Positions 37,075 to 45,979 of a DNA stretch of 64,000 bases are shown here, piece by piece (positions within the stretch are counted from its first letter, which is position 1; each line of letters begins with the position of its first letter). The DNA lies in NCBI RefSeq assembly GCF_030160715.1, contig NZ_BSOW01000040.1, positions 1 to 64,000 on the forward strand, given 5' to 3'. Below the pieces are notes generated by a model that was not told where the DNA came from, did not search any database, and saw only the letters and a program-made list of their open reading frames with translations. The position numbers and the translations under genes were made by a program. The stretch comes from Bradyrhizobium iriomotense (GTDB taxonomy: Bacteria; Pseudomonadota; Alphaproteobacteria; Rhizobiales; Xanthobacteraceae).

Positions 37075-38559
37075 TCATAAGGCTTCGGCGGAATCGAGAT
37101 AGGCTGTCGCGCCAACCTCAACACGACGGATGTGCTGCAGATATCCTCGGTCGCTCGTCTCGTGAACCGTCTCGACCGCCCGAAGCTCCTCCTCTACACC
37201 GTCTGTAAAGACCTCGGCAAGAACGCGGCCGGTCATCGTTGACGGCCGTGAGATACTAAGCAGACCGAGAACGGTCGGAGCAAAGTCGCAGACACCCGAG
37301 GGGACTTGCGAGACGAGGCCGCTTTTGATTAGCGGGCCCGCCAGGATGCCGACCGATGACATCTCCTTAGCATGCAACCCGCCGTGCACGCCGAAGCCGA
37401 CGGGCCAATCCGCGCTCCAGGGGCGGCCGACGAGGCCGAAGGGATCGACAGCGTCATCCGCCCGGAACGAGAACAGTATGTCCGCCGAACGAGCATGGTC
37501 AACGAAGACGAGGTGGCGGGCAAAGCTCCCCGGCGCAACGCCCTCGACCCCGTCCCGGCCGGCGGTGAATACCGGACCGCACCAGGGCCGTTCGATCATC
37601 GCCGCCACTGCGCGTCGGATAGCGGCGTCCGATGGCTCGGACAGGTAAATGGCGCCGACCTGCCCAGGTATGATGATGGCATCGATCCCAGGCGCGGGCG
37701 CGGGGCCGCAGCGAAGCCCGGCGGCCTCGAGCGTCTCGAAGAGATCGGCCCGCGCATGCACCGTGACGTGGCCATGATCGGATGCGGCGACCAGATGCAC
37801 GCCTTGGGAGATGCCCTCGGCCTCCCACCAATCAAGCACGCGGCCGAACTGGTTGTCGATAAAGCCTATCGCTTCCAGGGTCCCCGGTGCGCCAATTCCG
37901 GAATAGTGGCAGGAGATGTCGGGCTCGCCGAAAGATAGGATGGCGACGTCGGGCTGAATTTGAGGCCAGACGACGTCGAGGAACGCCGAGGTCAGAAAGG
38001 CTTGAGCTACGAGATCAGGCGTGCCTTGGGGAGTCGGCGCGGGCGTCGGCCCGAGCAGGGCCTCGACGCGTTCGAGTATCGCAGCCGAGGTCGCGATACG
38101 AGGGAAGTGACCGGAGAGCGTCACCTGGCCCAGCGTCCGAGCCTTGTGGTTCAGCATGCTGGTTGCGCCGGCCGAATTGGAAGCAAGAACCGAGCACGTC
38201 CTACCGTTTGCCGCGAGGATTTCTCCGAGCGACGGCACACCGACGAAATGGCCGCCGCTCTCGATATCGAGGTCCTCGATCAGGCCGTCGTCGCTCGTAT
38301 CGATGAAGCACGGCGGCGCGGACGGGCGATCAAGATACTTGTTTCCAACGACGCCATGGCGATCCGGCGTCGTGCCTGTGACGAGGCTTGTCAGGGCGGT
38401 ACGGGTTTCGCTGGGATAGATCGTGCGCTGCCGCGCTAGCATAGCGCCTCGGCGCTGGAGCCTGACCAGATTCGGTGTCAGCGATGGACTGATGAGATCG
38501 GGCCTAAGCCCGTCGACCAGTACGATGAGAACACGATTCGAGATCGATCGGACGGACAT
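37075..38559 (-). CDS. Type I phosphodiesterase/nucleotide pyrophosphatase family protein
   Basis: This protein of about 494 residues starts at ATG 38559 (MSVRSISNRVLIVLVDGLRP); longer in-frame starts to 38763 lack homology-like sequence. Alkaline-phosphatase-superfamily metal sites are visible: VDGLRPD, the nucleophile region YPSETRTALTSLVTGTTPDR with HGVVGN, SFGEPDISCHYSG, ASDHGH and the late GVHGGLH. The family includes nucleotide pyrophosphatases and phosphonoacetate hydrolase; phosphonate-related genes nearby make the latter worth testing, but the sequence alone does not decide. No signal peptide is evident. Confidence 0.85.
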   Translation of the reverse strand: MSVRSISNRVLIVLVDGLRPDLISPSLTPNLVRLQRRGAMLARQRTIYPSETRTALTSLVTGTTPDRHGVVGNKYLDRPSAPPCFIDTSDDGLIEDLDIESGGHFVGVPSLGEILAANGRTCSVLASNSAGATSMLNHKARTLGQVTLSGHFPRIATSAAILERVEALLGPTPAPTPQGTPDLVAQAFLTSAFLDVVWPQIQPDVAILSFGEPDISCHYSGIGAPGTLEAIGFIDNQFGRVLDWWEAEGISQGVHLVAASDHGHVTVHARADLFETLEAAGLRCGPAPAPGIDAIIIPGQVGAIYLSEPSDAAIRRAVAAMIERPWCGPVFTAGRDGVEGVAPGSFARHLVFVDHARSADILFSFRADDAVDPFGLVGRPWSADWPVGFGVHGGLHAKEMSSVGILAGPLIKSGLVSQVPSGVCDFAPTVLGLLSISRPSTMTGRVLAEVFTDGVEEELRAVETVHETSDRGYLQHIRRVEVGATAYLDSAEAL

Positions 38560-38716
38560 GGTAGCCTGCACTGTCGCCGGGGCCCGCATTGGCGCTATGG
38601 CCAGGTAGGCCATCGCGCCGCCATTGTATACGGTACATTGCCGACATCGCGCTGTTGCTTTCTTGTCGGGGCCATAGTGAATTAGTCCATGCCGCTGTTC
38701 TATTATCGAGACGTCC

Positions 38717-38790
38717 TGGTCAACTACCAACCTTAGTAATCGATCCGGAAGCCCCGCAAACACGTGGTGTTAGACATACGCCTTTGAAAC
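38717..38790 (+). repeat. Short third copy of the PEP-mutase upstream repeat
   Basis: It begins GGTCAACTACCAACC and continues with a diverged match to 28793-28870 and 39216-39295. It has no coding capacity of its own. Confidence 0.5.
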
Positions 38791-39211
38791 GAGACTGATG
38801 AAAGCTCAAATTTGGATCCTTGAAGGATCATTACCATATCAGTTGATGGGTTGTGAGGATAGGAAACTTACCCGGGCGGCGAATAGTTCTGACTGCAGAC
38901 CCGCGCGACACCTAATATTCAGTTCTCAACGTAGGAAACATTCCGTTCTCAACGTAGGAACCCTATTTCAACGGCCTGAAGCGGCGGGCCTACTGCCTCA
39001 CTGGTGCTCCTGCAGAATCTTCCAAGCCAAATATCATAGCCGCGGTCACGTTGGAGAAACTGCTACAGTGCACCAGCGATGCGAAGACCGATACCATTCT
39101 TAAGGCGGCAATCAGTTCGCTGAAGGTCTTCCGACTATTAGGACGCAGCCGAGAAGTCCGTCCTCACTTCTATGGTGGGCTGCCAAATATCGTGGGCTGC
39201 CAAATCTTGTG

Positions 39212-39714
39212 CTCCGGTCAACTACCAACGCTGGCAATTGATCTAGATGACGGAAGCATGTCACATATCGCTGATGAACGTCGGCCACTCAAACGAACAA
39301 GGAATTGGCAGGCAAGACCAATCACAATTTGTCCTCTCCAAGCCCGCTCAACGTTTTTCGAACTGTGAGGTACGACGCACTTACCCGTGCGGAAGCGCGC
39401 CATATGCTGACCGACTGCAATGGCTTCTCGTTCACACTGCAACATACTTATTCTCGAAGGACCAGAGTCATGCAATCGGCAGCCTTACCATCACGCCCAA
39501 CCTCCATTTTCGGGAAAGCACACGTCTCCATCCTGGACTCTTGCATATCGAATGGCTCGACAGCTCCTATGCAGCTGATCTGTACATTGCCGCAGTCGCT
39601 CAGCCCGATCTCTCAGCTCATTTCAATGAACCACCAGTCGCCGACGAGGAGCTGCGGGCTCATTTCGCTCCTAGAGCTCCGCCAACGCGACCGACGATCT
39701 GTCTTAAAATGTGA
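39212..39714 (+). pseudogene. Internally deleted relic of the PEP-mutase locus
   Basis: 39212-39335 matches the 5' end of the PEP-mutase gene region (28789-28920), and 39357-39620 matches its last codons and downstream ORF (29758-30010). About 840 bases in between are missing. The downstream frame stays open to 39714 (IEWLDSSYAADLYIAAVAQP then DLSAHFNEPP), longer than in the full copy. The gene cannot make a mutase. Confidence 0.75.
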
Positions 39715-40415
39715 GCGCCGTCTTTCTGGAAGCTTGTAGACCACACACCGCAGCGGCAACCACAAGGGACACTTTGGATCGACGGAGCGCGCGCATGTTG
39801 GCGCAACGGACAGCGCTCAGCCAAAAAGGTATTGCGGGGCGTGTGGCAGGCGCCGCAATGTCCCAAGCCCTCCACGAGATAGGCGCCGCGATTCCATTCT
39901 TCGGGTTGCGATGGGTCGACTTTGAATCGATCGGACTTAAAGAACAGCCAATTCCAGATCGCCATTGGCCAGCGTAGGCGGAACAGAATGCCATTCGCCG
40001 GAGGCGTATAATATTGCGGCTCCACGCTGCGCAGATAGGCGTAAATCGCGTTGACATCCTCATCGCTGACTCGCGTGAAGGAAGGATAGGGAAAGGCTGG
40101 AAATAGGTGGCGGCCTCCTGGCGCTATCCCCTCTTGCATCGCGCGACGAAGATCCTCGCCCGTCCAACGGCCGATTCCAGTTTCAGGATCAGGGGTAATA
40201 TTGGTAGAATAGAGTGTACCGAGCGGCGTGACAAAGGGAACGCCCCCAGCGAAGGGGGCCCCTCCGGGCCGCGTGTGGCAAGCGGCGCAATTTGCGGCCG
40301 TCACGAGATATTGGCCGCGTTCGATCGATGCGCCTGAAATCTCGCTCGCGCCGGCTGGAAAGGCCGCGAGAGCGAGCAGAATGAGGGCAAGAAATCTCAA
40401 CGCGCAAGCGCGCAT
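39660..40415 (-). CDS. Membrane-linked multiheme cytochrome c, C-terminally truncated
   Basis: The start ATG 40415 gives a Sec signal peptide (MRACALRFLALILLALAAF then PAGA). Two c-type heme sites are visible (CAACH and CGACH), with the pattern of the three-heme cytochrome subunits of membrane alcohol/aldehyde dehydrogenases (FVTPLGTLYSTNITPDPETG, GIGRWTGEDLRRAM, EEWNRGAYLVEGLGHCGACH). After RNTFLAE, near 39825, homology ends and the frame runs through unrelated DNA into the PEP-mutase relic. The third heme domain is therefore lost. It is the last gene of the redox operon; whether this form is functional is uncertain. Confidence 0.8.
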   Translation of the reverse strand: MRACALRFLALILLALAAFPAGASEISGASIERGQYLVTAANCAACHTRPGGAPFAGGVPFVTPLGTLYSTNITPDPETGIGRWTGEDLRRAMQEGIAPGGRHLFPAFPYPSFTRVSDEDVNAIYAYLRSVEPQYYTPPANGILFRLRWPMAIWNWLFFKSDRFKVDPSQPEEWNRGAYLVEGLGHCGACHTPRNTFLAERCPLRQHARAPSIQSVPCGCRCGVWSTSFQKDGAHILRQIVGRVGGALGAK

Positions 40416-40488
40416 CCAACCGGAGCAGCTCCGGTACGAAAGCTGCGATTTCAATGATCAAATCGCTCCGATTGCCGGTGATCCGAAC

Positions 40489-40935
40489 TCATTTCTTGCT
40501 TTCGTCTCGATAGACGTCGTGACAGGACTTACAGGGCAGATATTCGATGATGTTTCCCATTGCGGTGGCTGCGCCTTTTGTCTTGGCGACGCGGACCATC
40601 TCGTCGGTCTTCTTAGCGAAATCGTCCATTCGCTTCGAAAAATCATCCCAGTTCGTCCAGACCTCGGGTTTGGATTGGCCGCCCTGGACTTTGGGTTCGA
40701 AAGCCTTAGGCGCCATCTTGGCCGCCAGCGCGATCGCCTCCATATGAGCAATCGCGTTGTCATCGGGAACGGCCATCGAAAGCATCATGCCGAGCGCCGC
40801 AGATTGCTCGTTGAGCGTTTTCATAATGTGTTCGCGGTAATCGATGATCTCCTTGTCGTCGGCAGCGATCGCATTTGATGCGATCAAAGCCGTGACCATC
40901 GCAACGACACCATACATGCGAGTCACAGGACTCAT
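40489..40935 (-). CDS. Cytochrome c'-like (c556-type) protein
   Basis: This 148-residue protein starts at ATG 40935 with GGAGG seven bases upstream. A Sec signal peptide (MYGVVAMVTALIASNAIA) precedes a four-helix-type domain (DYREHIMKTLNEQSAALGMM) with the heme site CKSCHDVYRDE at the C-terminus. Such proteins are periplasmic electron carriers or gas-binding cytochromes. It is about half identical to the neighbour at 40967-41410, indicating a tandem duplication. Confidence 0.88.
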   Translation of the reverse strand: MSPVTRMYGVVAMVTALIASNAIAADDKEIIDYREHIMKTLNEQSAALGMMLSMAVPDDNAIAHMEAIALAAKMAPKAFEPKVQGGQSKPEVWTNWDDFSKRMDDFAKKTDEMVRVAKTKGAATAMGNIIEYLPCKSCHDVYRDESKK

Positions 40936-40966
40936 AGAAGAACCTCCAGTCCAAGCCGTCCAAGTC

Positions 40967-41410
40967 TCAGTCTTTCTTTTCACGATAAATGTCGTGACAG
41001 CTATCGCAGGTCAGGGCGGACTGGACTCGCGGCGCTGCGGCAGCCATTCCACCCTCTTTCGCCTTCCTGGCGAGATCGGCCGTTGCCGCCGTCAGGTCGT
41101 CAAGACGTTTGGAAAAGTCTTTCCAATTGGCCCACAGCACGGGCTTGGCCTCGCCGCCCGGCACTTTGGGCTCAAAGGCCTTCTTCGCGGTCGCCGCGGT
41201 GATGGCCAGGATCTCGGCATGTGTTGCGAAATCTGCAGCCGGGATCTTTTGCTGAAGGATCTGTGCGATCGCTGCGGCTTCCTCGTTCATCGTTTTCATG
41301 ATGTGTTGGCGGTAATCGATCACGTCCTGGTCATCGGCGCGCGAGGATACGGGCGACATCAGAACAAGCGCCAAAACAAGTCCGGAAAGGCGCGGGCGCG
41401 GCCTCGTCAT
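40967..41410 (-). CDS. Cytochrome c'-like (c556-type) protein
   Basis: This 147-residue protein starts at ATG 41410 with GGAGG eight bases upstream. It has a signal peptide (LSGLVLALVLMSPVSSRA), a helical domain (DYRQHIMKTMNEEAAAIAQI) and the C-terminal heme site CDSCHDIYREK. It is a paralogue of the next gene (shared DYRxHIMKTxNE, KAFEPKVxGGxxKPxxWxNW). It lies between a HiPIP gene and its paralogue in a run of exported redox proteins. Confidence 0.88.
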   Translation of the reverse strand: MTRPRPRLSGLVLALVLMSPVSSRADDQDVIDYRQHIMKTMNEEAAAIAQILQQKIPAADFATHAEILAITAATAKKAFEPKVPGGEAKPVLWANWKDFSKRLDDLTAATADLARKAKEGGMAAAAPRVQSALTCDSCHDIYREKKD

Positions 41411-41468
41411 TTGGGTGCCTCCAACTGAGATGTTTGGGGTAGCAGGTGACTCCAAAAACTGGCGGGCA

Positions 41469-41783
41469 TCAGCTCTTCTGGCCCCAGGCGTCGCAATGAC
41501 CTTCATTGCTGGCAGGCCCGTTGAAGATCTGACAAGTCCCGCACCCCTGAGCCCCCACGGTGAAGAAGGCGCAGCGAGAGCAGGTCGCGTTAGGTTCTGG
41601 CGACGTCTCTGTGTAATTCAGAGAAGTTCGTAGGCTGGCCGCGCCACTGTCAATTTTCTTAATGTCAACGCAAACTTGGGCGGCTGATGCCGGGCGCCCA
41701 GCAAATCCGGCAAGTGTCGGAGCGAAGATGATCGACGGAACGAACTGTTTCAGGAGGTCCCGCCGCAAGAATGATCGCACCAT
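41469..41783 (-). CDS. High-potential iron-sulfur protein (HiPIP)
   Basis: This 104-residue protein starts at ATG 41783 behind GAAGGG. A Tat-like leader (RRDLLKQFVPSIIFAPTLAG) precedes a small Cys-rich domain: CSRCAFF at 68-71, CGTCQIF at 81-84 and GHCDAW at 97. This is the HiPIP arrangement binding one [4Fe-4S] cluster; one extra Cys is present. HiPIPs are periplasmic one-electron carriers that often pair with c-type cytochromes, as the neighbours suggest. Confidence 0.85.
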   Translation of the reverse strand: MVRSFLRRDLLKQFVPSIIFAPTLAGFAGRPASAAQVCVDIKKIDSGAASLRTSLNYTETSPEPNATCSRCAFFTVGAQGCGTCQIFNGPASNEGHCDAWGQKS

Positions 41784-42112
41784 GCATTTACCCTTCGGAT
41801 TCTCGAAGAAGCCATATCCGCGCGAAAGCGGACAGACGATTTTTCATTGTCGTCTCACAGCCGTCTGCGCCATCCGCTTGCAACGCATCACAATCGGTCT
41901 CGCCAGAGTTGCGGTGAAAGCCACCAGCGTGCACGCTTGCCTGATTTAAAAACGTGAATTGCAGGCATATGAAGCTCCATCGCGAATGACTACACGTGCC
42001 AGCGGGTGCCAGTTGCAATTGCCGGCCAACGCTATCGATATTGCGCTTTGCGCCGTATCGATCGTGTGCACTTATTTCATCGCCAATAAAGACTCTCTAC
42101 GCCAGTAGAGGT

Positions 42113-43201
42113 CTAATGGCGCGCAGCCGCCTGCGCCGGCGGGTGAACAATGTAGACTTGAGTGAACTTTACTTCGAACGCGGAGGATACCGCCGTCATT
42201 TCCCCAGTCTTGTCCAGGTATCCGTCCGCCAGACGACGCATCGCGCGATAGAACGACGCGGATGGAGCGTAATGTTCAACGCCCTGGGTGAAGGTGGAGC
42301 GGACTTGGTTTAGGTGGCGGACGAACTCATCGATATCGACATAACCTGCCATTAGACCTTCGGCTCGCTCGGGCGCGAGCCGCAGGCGAAAGCGATAAGC
42401 CTTGAGCGTTAGGGAGGAAGTAGCATCATTGTTCCGGGTATCGGGAATGGTCCAATCCGCCGGCTCGGTGAGCAATACGCCGTTGACGATCCGGCCCTTC
42501 CAAGTCGTTTGCGTGAACTTGCCCCATCGCTCGTCGATGTGCTGCGTCCCGCCAGGAAGGGCTCCGGTCGCGTTCTGTCGCAAAGGATCGAGACCACGAT
42601 AGCTTCTGACCGCGACGTCGTCGTCATTCGATAAACTGTCAACTCCGGATATTTCGATCAGAATGCGGTCCTGCGGTTCTCGCAAGAGCGATCGGTTTAT
42701 AGTAACTCTGTCGAGACCGTCGACGCGATAAGCCTGTATGCATCCGATCGCGCGATAAAGTTGGTTGTCGATCCCTTGTTCGCCGTCCGGGCTGGTGAAA
42801 TCGTTGTCTTTCGCCTTGCCATCGAGATTCATGCCAATAGCGATCTTGCCGGCGGCTTCTTTGAAGGCGAAGGAGTCGGGACCATTGGTCGGGAACCAAT
42901 TCTCGCCCTCTCGTTTGAGGAGCGTGTCTACGACCGTGTATTTCTTGCCCTCATCCGAATAGAGCTGCTTGAACCGATCATCGGGGCTATCGTTGAACCC
43001 CAACGGGCATTCGGCCTTGCTGTCTTCGGTCTGATAGACGGCCCAATGCCGATCCGTCATCACATAGCCGATCCTGCCGTCCTTGACGAACGCGGGAAGC
43101 TCCGCCGCGGTTGAGGACGCTTGCCGGGTTGTCTGGGCATGGCTAGCCCCAAAAGCCATCAGAACGATGCCGCATGAAAGGATCGTTTTCATCATGATCA
43201 T
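42113..43201 (-). CDS. Exported protein of unknown function in the redox operon
   Basis: This 362-residue protein starts at ATG 43201 with GGAG six bases upstream. It has a Sec signal peptide (MKTILSCGIVLMAFGASHA). The mature protein is soluble and mixed alpha/beta (GRIGYVMTDRHWAVYQTEDS, KAECPLGFNDSPDDRFKQLY). Two cysteines are spaced far apart and no heme motif is seen. The family is not recognised with confidence. Its place between the secreted-repeat protein and the HiPIP implies a shared envelope function. Confidence 0.75.
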   Translation of the reverse strand: MIMMKTILSCGIVLMAFGASHAQTTRQASSTAAELPAFVKDGRIGYVMTDRHWAVYQTEDSKAECPLGFNDSPDDRFKQLYSDEGKKYTVVDTLLKREGENWFPTNGPDSFAFKEAAGKIAIGMNLDGKAKDNDFTSPDGEQGIDNQLYRAIGCIQAYRVDGLDRVTINRSLLREPQDRILIEISGVDSLSNDDDVAVRSYRGLDPLRQNATGALPGGTQHIDERWGKFTQTTWKGRIVNGVLLTEPADWTIPDTRNNDATSSLTLKAYRFRLRLAPERAEGLMAGYVDIDEFVRHLNQVRSTFTQGVEHYAPSASFYRAMRRLADGYLDKTGEMTAVSSAFEVKFTQVYIVHPPAQAAARH

Positions 43202-43225
43202 GAGATGCTCCTCAGCAAATCCGCT

Positions 43226-44632
43226 TCATTTGGCGCCGCCCCAGAAATCGTCGCGCAACCAAAAGGCCACGAAGCCGTTGCGCGCGCCATGGTCCTCCCC
43301 CCACGCGTCGCCGCGCGTTTCGCCGGGCCGAGCATCTAAGGCGAAGGTGTAGATCGGCCGATCGCGAAAGGTCCAGATATGCAACGCGTTCGATGCATGC
43401 TCGTCCACGAAACGGCCGGTCTCGGCATCGATCCATGCGGCACGCCAGATCAGGCTCCTGCTCGCCGCATTCGCAGGCGCCGGGACGTAACGCCATGTCC
43501 GATTGCAGCGCGTGGCATCGAAATTGCCGCAGATCGTGAGCCGATAAACCTGCGTCGTTGTCGGATGATCGCAGGCGAGCTGATCCGGCGTGCTCTCTCC
43601 GCAATTATAGACATAGAGCGTCTTGCCGTTTCGATCGGCGAGAACCTGGCCGATGCTGGTATCCTGAACCGTGAACTCTTCGGGCGGATCGGGATTCTTC
43701 TGGGTGTAAGCATTGTGCCAGCCTGGAACATCGCTACCCTCGAGTCCGCCAGGACGGCGATCGAGGTTATGGGTGTAAAGCGGCTCGCCGCGAAAAGTCC
43801 ATTGCCTCACGCCGGGTGAGCGCTCGATGACGCCCCACTCTCCTTGCGGCAGGGTGAGACTGCCGGCCGAAATTGGGGTCCATTCGGCGAGGCACGCATC
43901 GGCGCAATTGGATTTTCCGGGGCCGTCGCGGTCGAATGTGTAAACCGAACTACCGTCGCGGGTAAGGATGATACGGCCCGTCGCCACTGTCCTCACCAGG
44001 AAGGCGGGCGGCACATTCGGCGGTGGACCAACTGGCTTGCGCGGAACCGAATGGTGCGCCGTAAGGTAATATGTGCGCGATGCCCCCCCGTTCACTTGGC
44101 CGGGCTTTTTATCGAGTATCGACGTATATAATGCGTAACCATTGTAGGCCCATTGCTTGCGACCGTCATTACGCGCAAGGACGGTGAACGAGCCGACAGG
44201 CTTAGCATTTTCGTCCGCGTAGACCGGTGGCCATAGGTCAATGCAGCTGGGCCGGGTGTCGACTTCAGGCAGTATAAAACCTGCCGGCCCCCCCTCCAAC
44301 TTTTCATTCACCGTATATCTGGTGTTGTCGCACCCCGGTCTGCCCGGCGCTTCACCGGCATTGCCGTTCCGCTGAAGCTCCAGGGGCCAACTGTAGAGCG
44401 TCATTCCACGGGCGTCGGTGAAGACAGGTCCATCGGCATCGGTTTGCTGAACACCAAAGCCAGTTGGCAACGGCACGCGCTCGTAATCCTCGAGCTCGAC
44501 AACCGGCGGACGATAACCTTCGCCGAAGGCAGGGGTTACTAATGATAGGCCGGCGAGCGCGGCGCTGGCGAGGCAGGCAAATGCACTACTTTTCCGCGGT
44601 AGTTCGGACTGCTCATGTGCGTGCTTTCGCAT
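43226..44632 (-). CDS. Secreted-repeat protein (COG4315-type)
   Basis: This protein of about 468 residues starts at ATG 44632, one base after the preceding stop. A signal peptide ends near TPAFGEG. It has several copies of the short repeat found in COG4315/PF03640 proteins, such as GPVFTDARGMTLYSW, ILTRDGSSVYTFDRD with CADACLAEWTPISA, VLADRNGKTLYVYN, and closing parts like WTFRGEPLYTHNLDRRPG and WTFRDRPIYTFALDARPG. The biochemical role of this repeat is not established. It is encoded with exported electron carriers. Confidence 0.8.
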   Translation of the reverse strand: MRKHAHEQSELPRKSSAFACLASAALAGLSLVTPAFGEGYRPPVVELEDYERVPLPTGFGVQQTDADGPVFTDARGMTLYSWPLELQRNGNAGEAPGRPGCDNTRYTVNEKLEGGPAGFILPEVDTRPSCIDLWPPVYADENAKPVGSFTVLARNDGRKQWAYNGYALYTSILDKKPGQVNGGASRTYYLTAHHSVPRKPVGPPPNVPPAFLVRTVATGRIILTRDGSSVYTFDRDGPGKSNCADACLAEWTPISAGSLTLPQGEWGVIERSPGVRQWTFRGEPLYTHNLDRRPGGLEGSDVPGWHNAYTQKNPDPPEEFTVQDTSIGQVLADRNGKTLYVYNCGESTPDQLACDHPTTTQVYRLTICGNFDATRCNRTWRYVPAPANAASRSLIWRAAWIDAETGRFVDEHASNALHIWTFRDRPIYTFALDARPGETRGDAWGEDHGARNGFVAFWLRDDFWGGAK

Positions 44633-44633
44633 T

Positions 44634-45965
44634 TTAGACAAGTATCTCCCCGATTTCCTTCGAGGTCGAATTGCTCTGGGCGCCGAAAGACGAGATATCG
44701 ACCCCCATGGTCCGCAAGATGGTGTAGCTCAGGCGCGTTGTCGCAGTTGCGCCGACATCAACATGCAATCCGGTCTTGAGCCTGCCGCCGGCCTTGCCGG
44801 CGGTAAACATGACCATGTTGTCGTAGGAATGAATGCGGGCGAGGCCGTGATCGGAATCGGCCATGATCAGGCAATTGTCGAGAAGCGTGCCATCGCCTTC
44901 CCTGATCTGGGTGAAAGCATCGACATATTCCGCCCAGGCGGCCATCGCGTGGCGCGTGAACCACGAGGTATGGGCTTGAAGATGGGTCGCTTCGTCGATG
45001 CGCTCCTCATGGGTCGCGATATGGTGGGTCTTTTCATAGCCGGCCTGGGTGGTTTCCTCGCCGGACTGGTAGGCCATGTTGAAGACCCTGGTCTGATCGC
45101 ACGCCACGGCCATGACCATGAGATCCGTCATCATCTTGTGTCGCATAGCGACCACAGCCGATTCGTTGCCGGGGGGAGGATCTTCTTTAATCAGTTGGGG
45201 CACGATACAGGCGGCGATCGGTTCGGGCTTCGTCAGTTGCTGGTCGAATTGCTGTTCGAGGTGTCGGACGCTGGTGAGATACTGATCGAGCCGTACGCGG
45301 TCTTCCGCCCCAACCCGTCTGTTCACGTCCTTGATGTCGTCCATGACGCCCGAGAGCACACTTTTGCGCACCATGACTGCAGGACTTGGCTTAAAGATGG
45401 GCGCGTTGGGGTCCTGGAAGTCGGGCCCAAAGAGGCGTTGATAGAAGCTCAATGGTGAATATTCCGGCACGGAAGGAGAGTTGGCGCCCTCATGGCTGTA
45501 GGTCGCTTTTGGCTCGCCGGTGGCGTTTGCGGTCAGCGCTTTGAATCGCGTCGTGCAGCCGATCTGGTTCGCGATCGTGATGTCTAGGGTTTCTCCCGGG
45601 AAATCCGCTTCCGACTTCGGCGCGCGGCCACTGCGCGTAGCAACCCAGCCGGCGTAATGGCCGAGCGCCGGATTGTCGTCCAGGAAGACATTGAAGTTCG
45701 AGAGCAAGTTGATGTGCTGCTGAATCCCCTTCAGATACTCAATCTCGTACGGAAGATCGAAATTCGCGCCCGTCTTCTTCGGTACGAAGAACTCTTTCTG
45801 CATCCCTAAGCCCCAGAACCAGGTGCCGAAACGCACTGGCATCGGTCGGCCGCTGGCCAAGGCCGTCCCGTTTCCGTTGAGGAAGCAGTTCAACAGCGGG
45901 AGGCTGACGGTCACAACGCCGCCGTTCAAGAGCCCGCGCAGCACACGACGCCTAGTCCATGCCAT
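44634..45965 (-). CDS. DUF1552 protein, Tat-exported
   Basis: This 443-residue protein starts at ATG 45965 behind AAGGAGAG. It has a twin-arginine leader (MAWTRRRVLRGLLNGGVVTV). The body matches DUF1552 (PF07586), a family paired with DUF1592/1588 proteins: MPVRFGTWFWGLGMQKEFFV, PALGHYAGWVATRSG, PLSFYQRLFGPDF, LDQYLTSVRHLEQQ and the C-terminal MADSDHGLARIHSYDNMVM. The last resembles the sulfatase-like metal region of the wider family. Its exact activity is unknown. The partner gene lies 15 bases upstream. Confidence 0.88.
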   Translation of the reverse strand: MAWTRRRVLRGLLNGGVVTVSLPLLNCFLNGNGTALASGRPMPVRFGTWFWGLGMQKEFFVPKKTGANFDLPYEIEYLKGIQQHINLLSNFNVFLDDNPALGHYAGWVATRSGRAPKSEADFPGETLDITIANQIGCTTRFKALTANATGEPKATYSHEGANSPSVPEYSPLSFYQRLFGPDFQDPNAPIFKPSPAVMVRKSVLSGVMDDIKDVNRRVGAEDRVRLDQYLTSVRHLEQQFDQQLTKPEPIAACIVPQLIKEDPPPGNESAVVAMRHKMMTDLMVMAVACDQTRVFNMAYQSGEETTQAGYEKTHHIATHEERIDEATHLQAHTSWFTRHAMAAWAEYVDAFTQIREGDGTLLDNCLIMADSDHGLARIHSYDNMVMFTAGKAGGRLKTGLHVDVGATATTRLSYTILRTMGVDISSFGAQSNSTSKEIGEILV

Positions 45966-45979
45966 AACAACTCTCCTTG

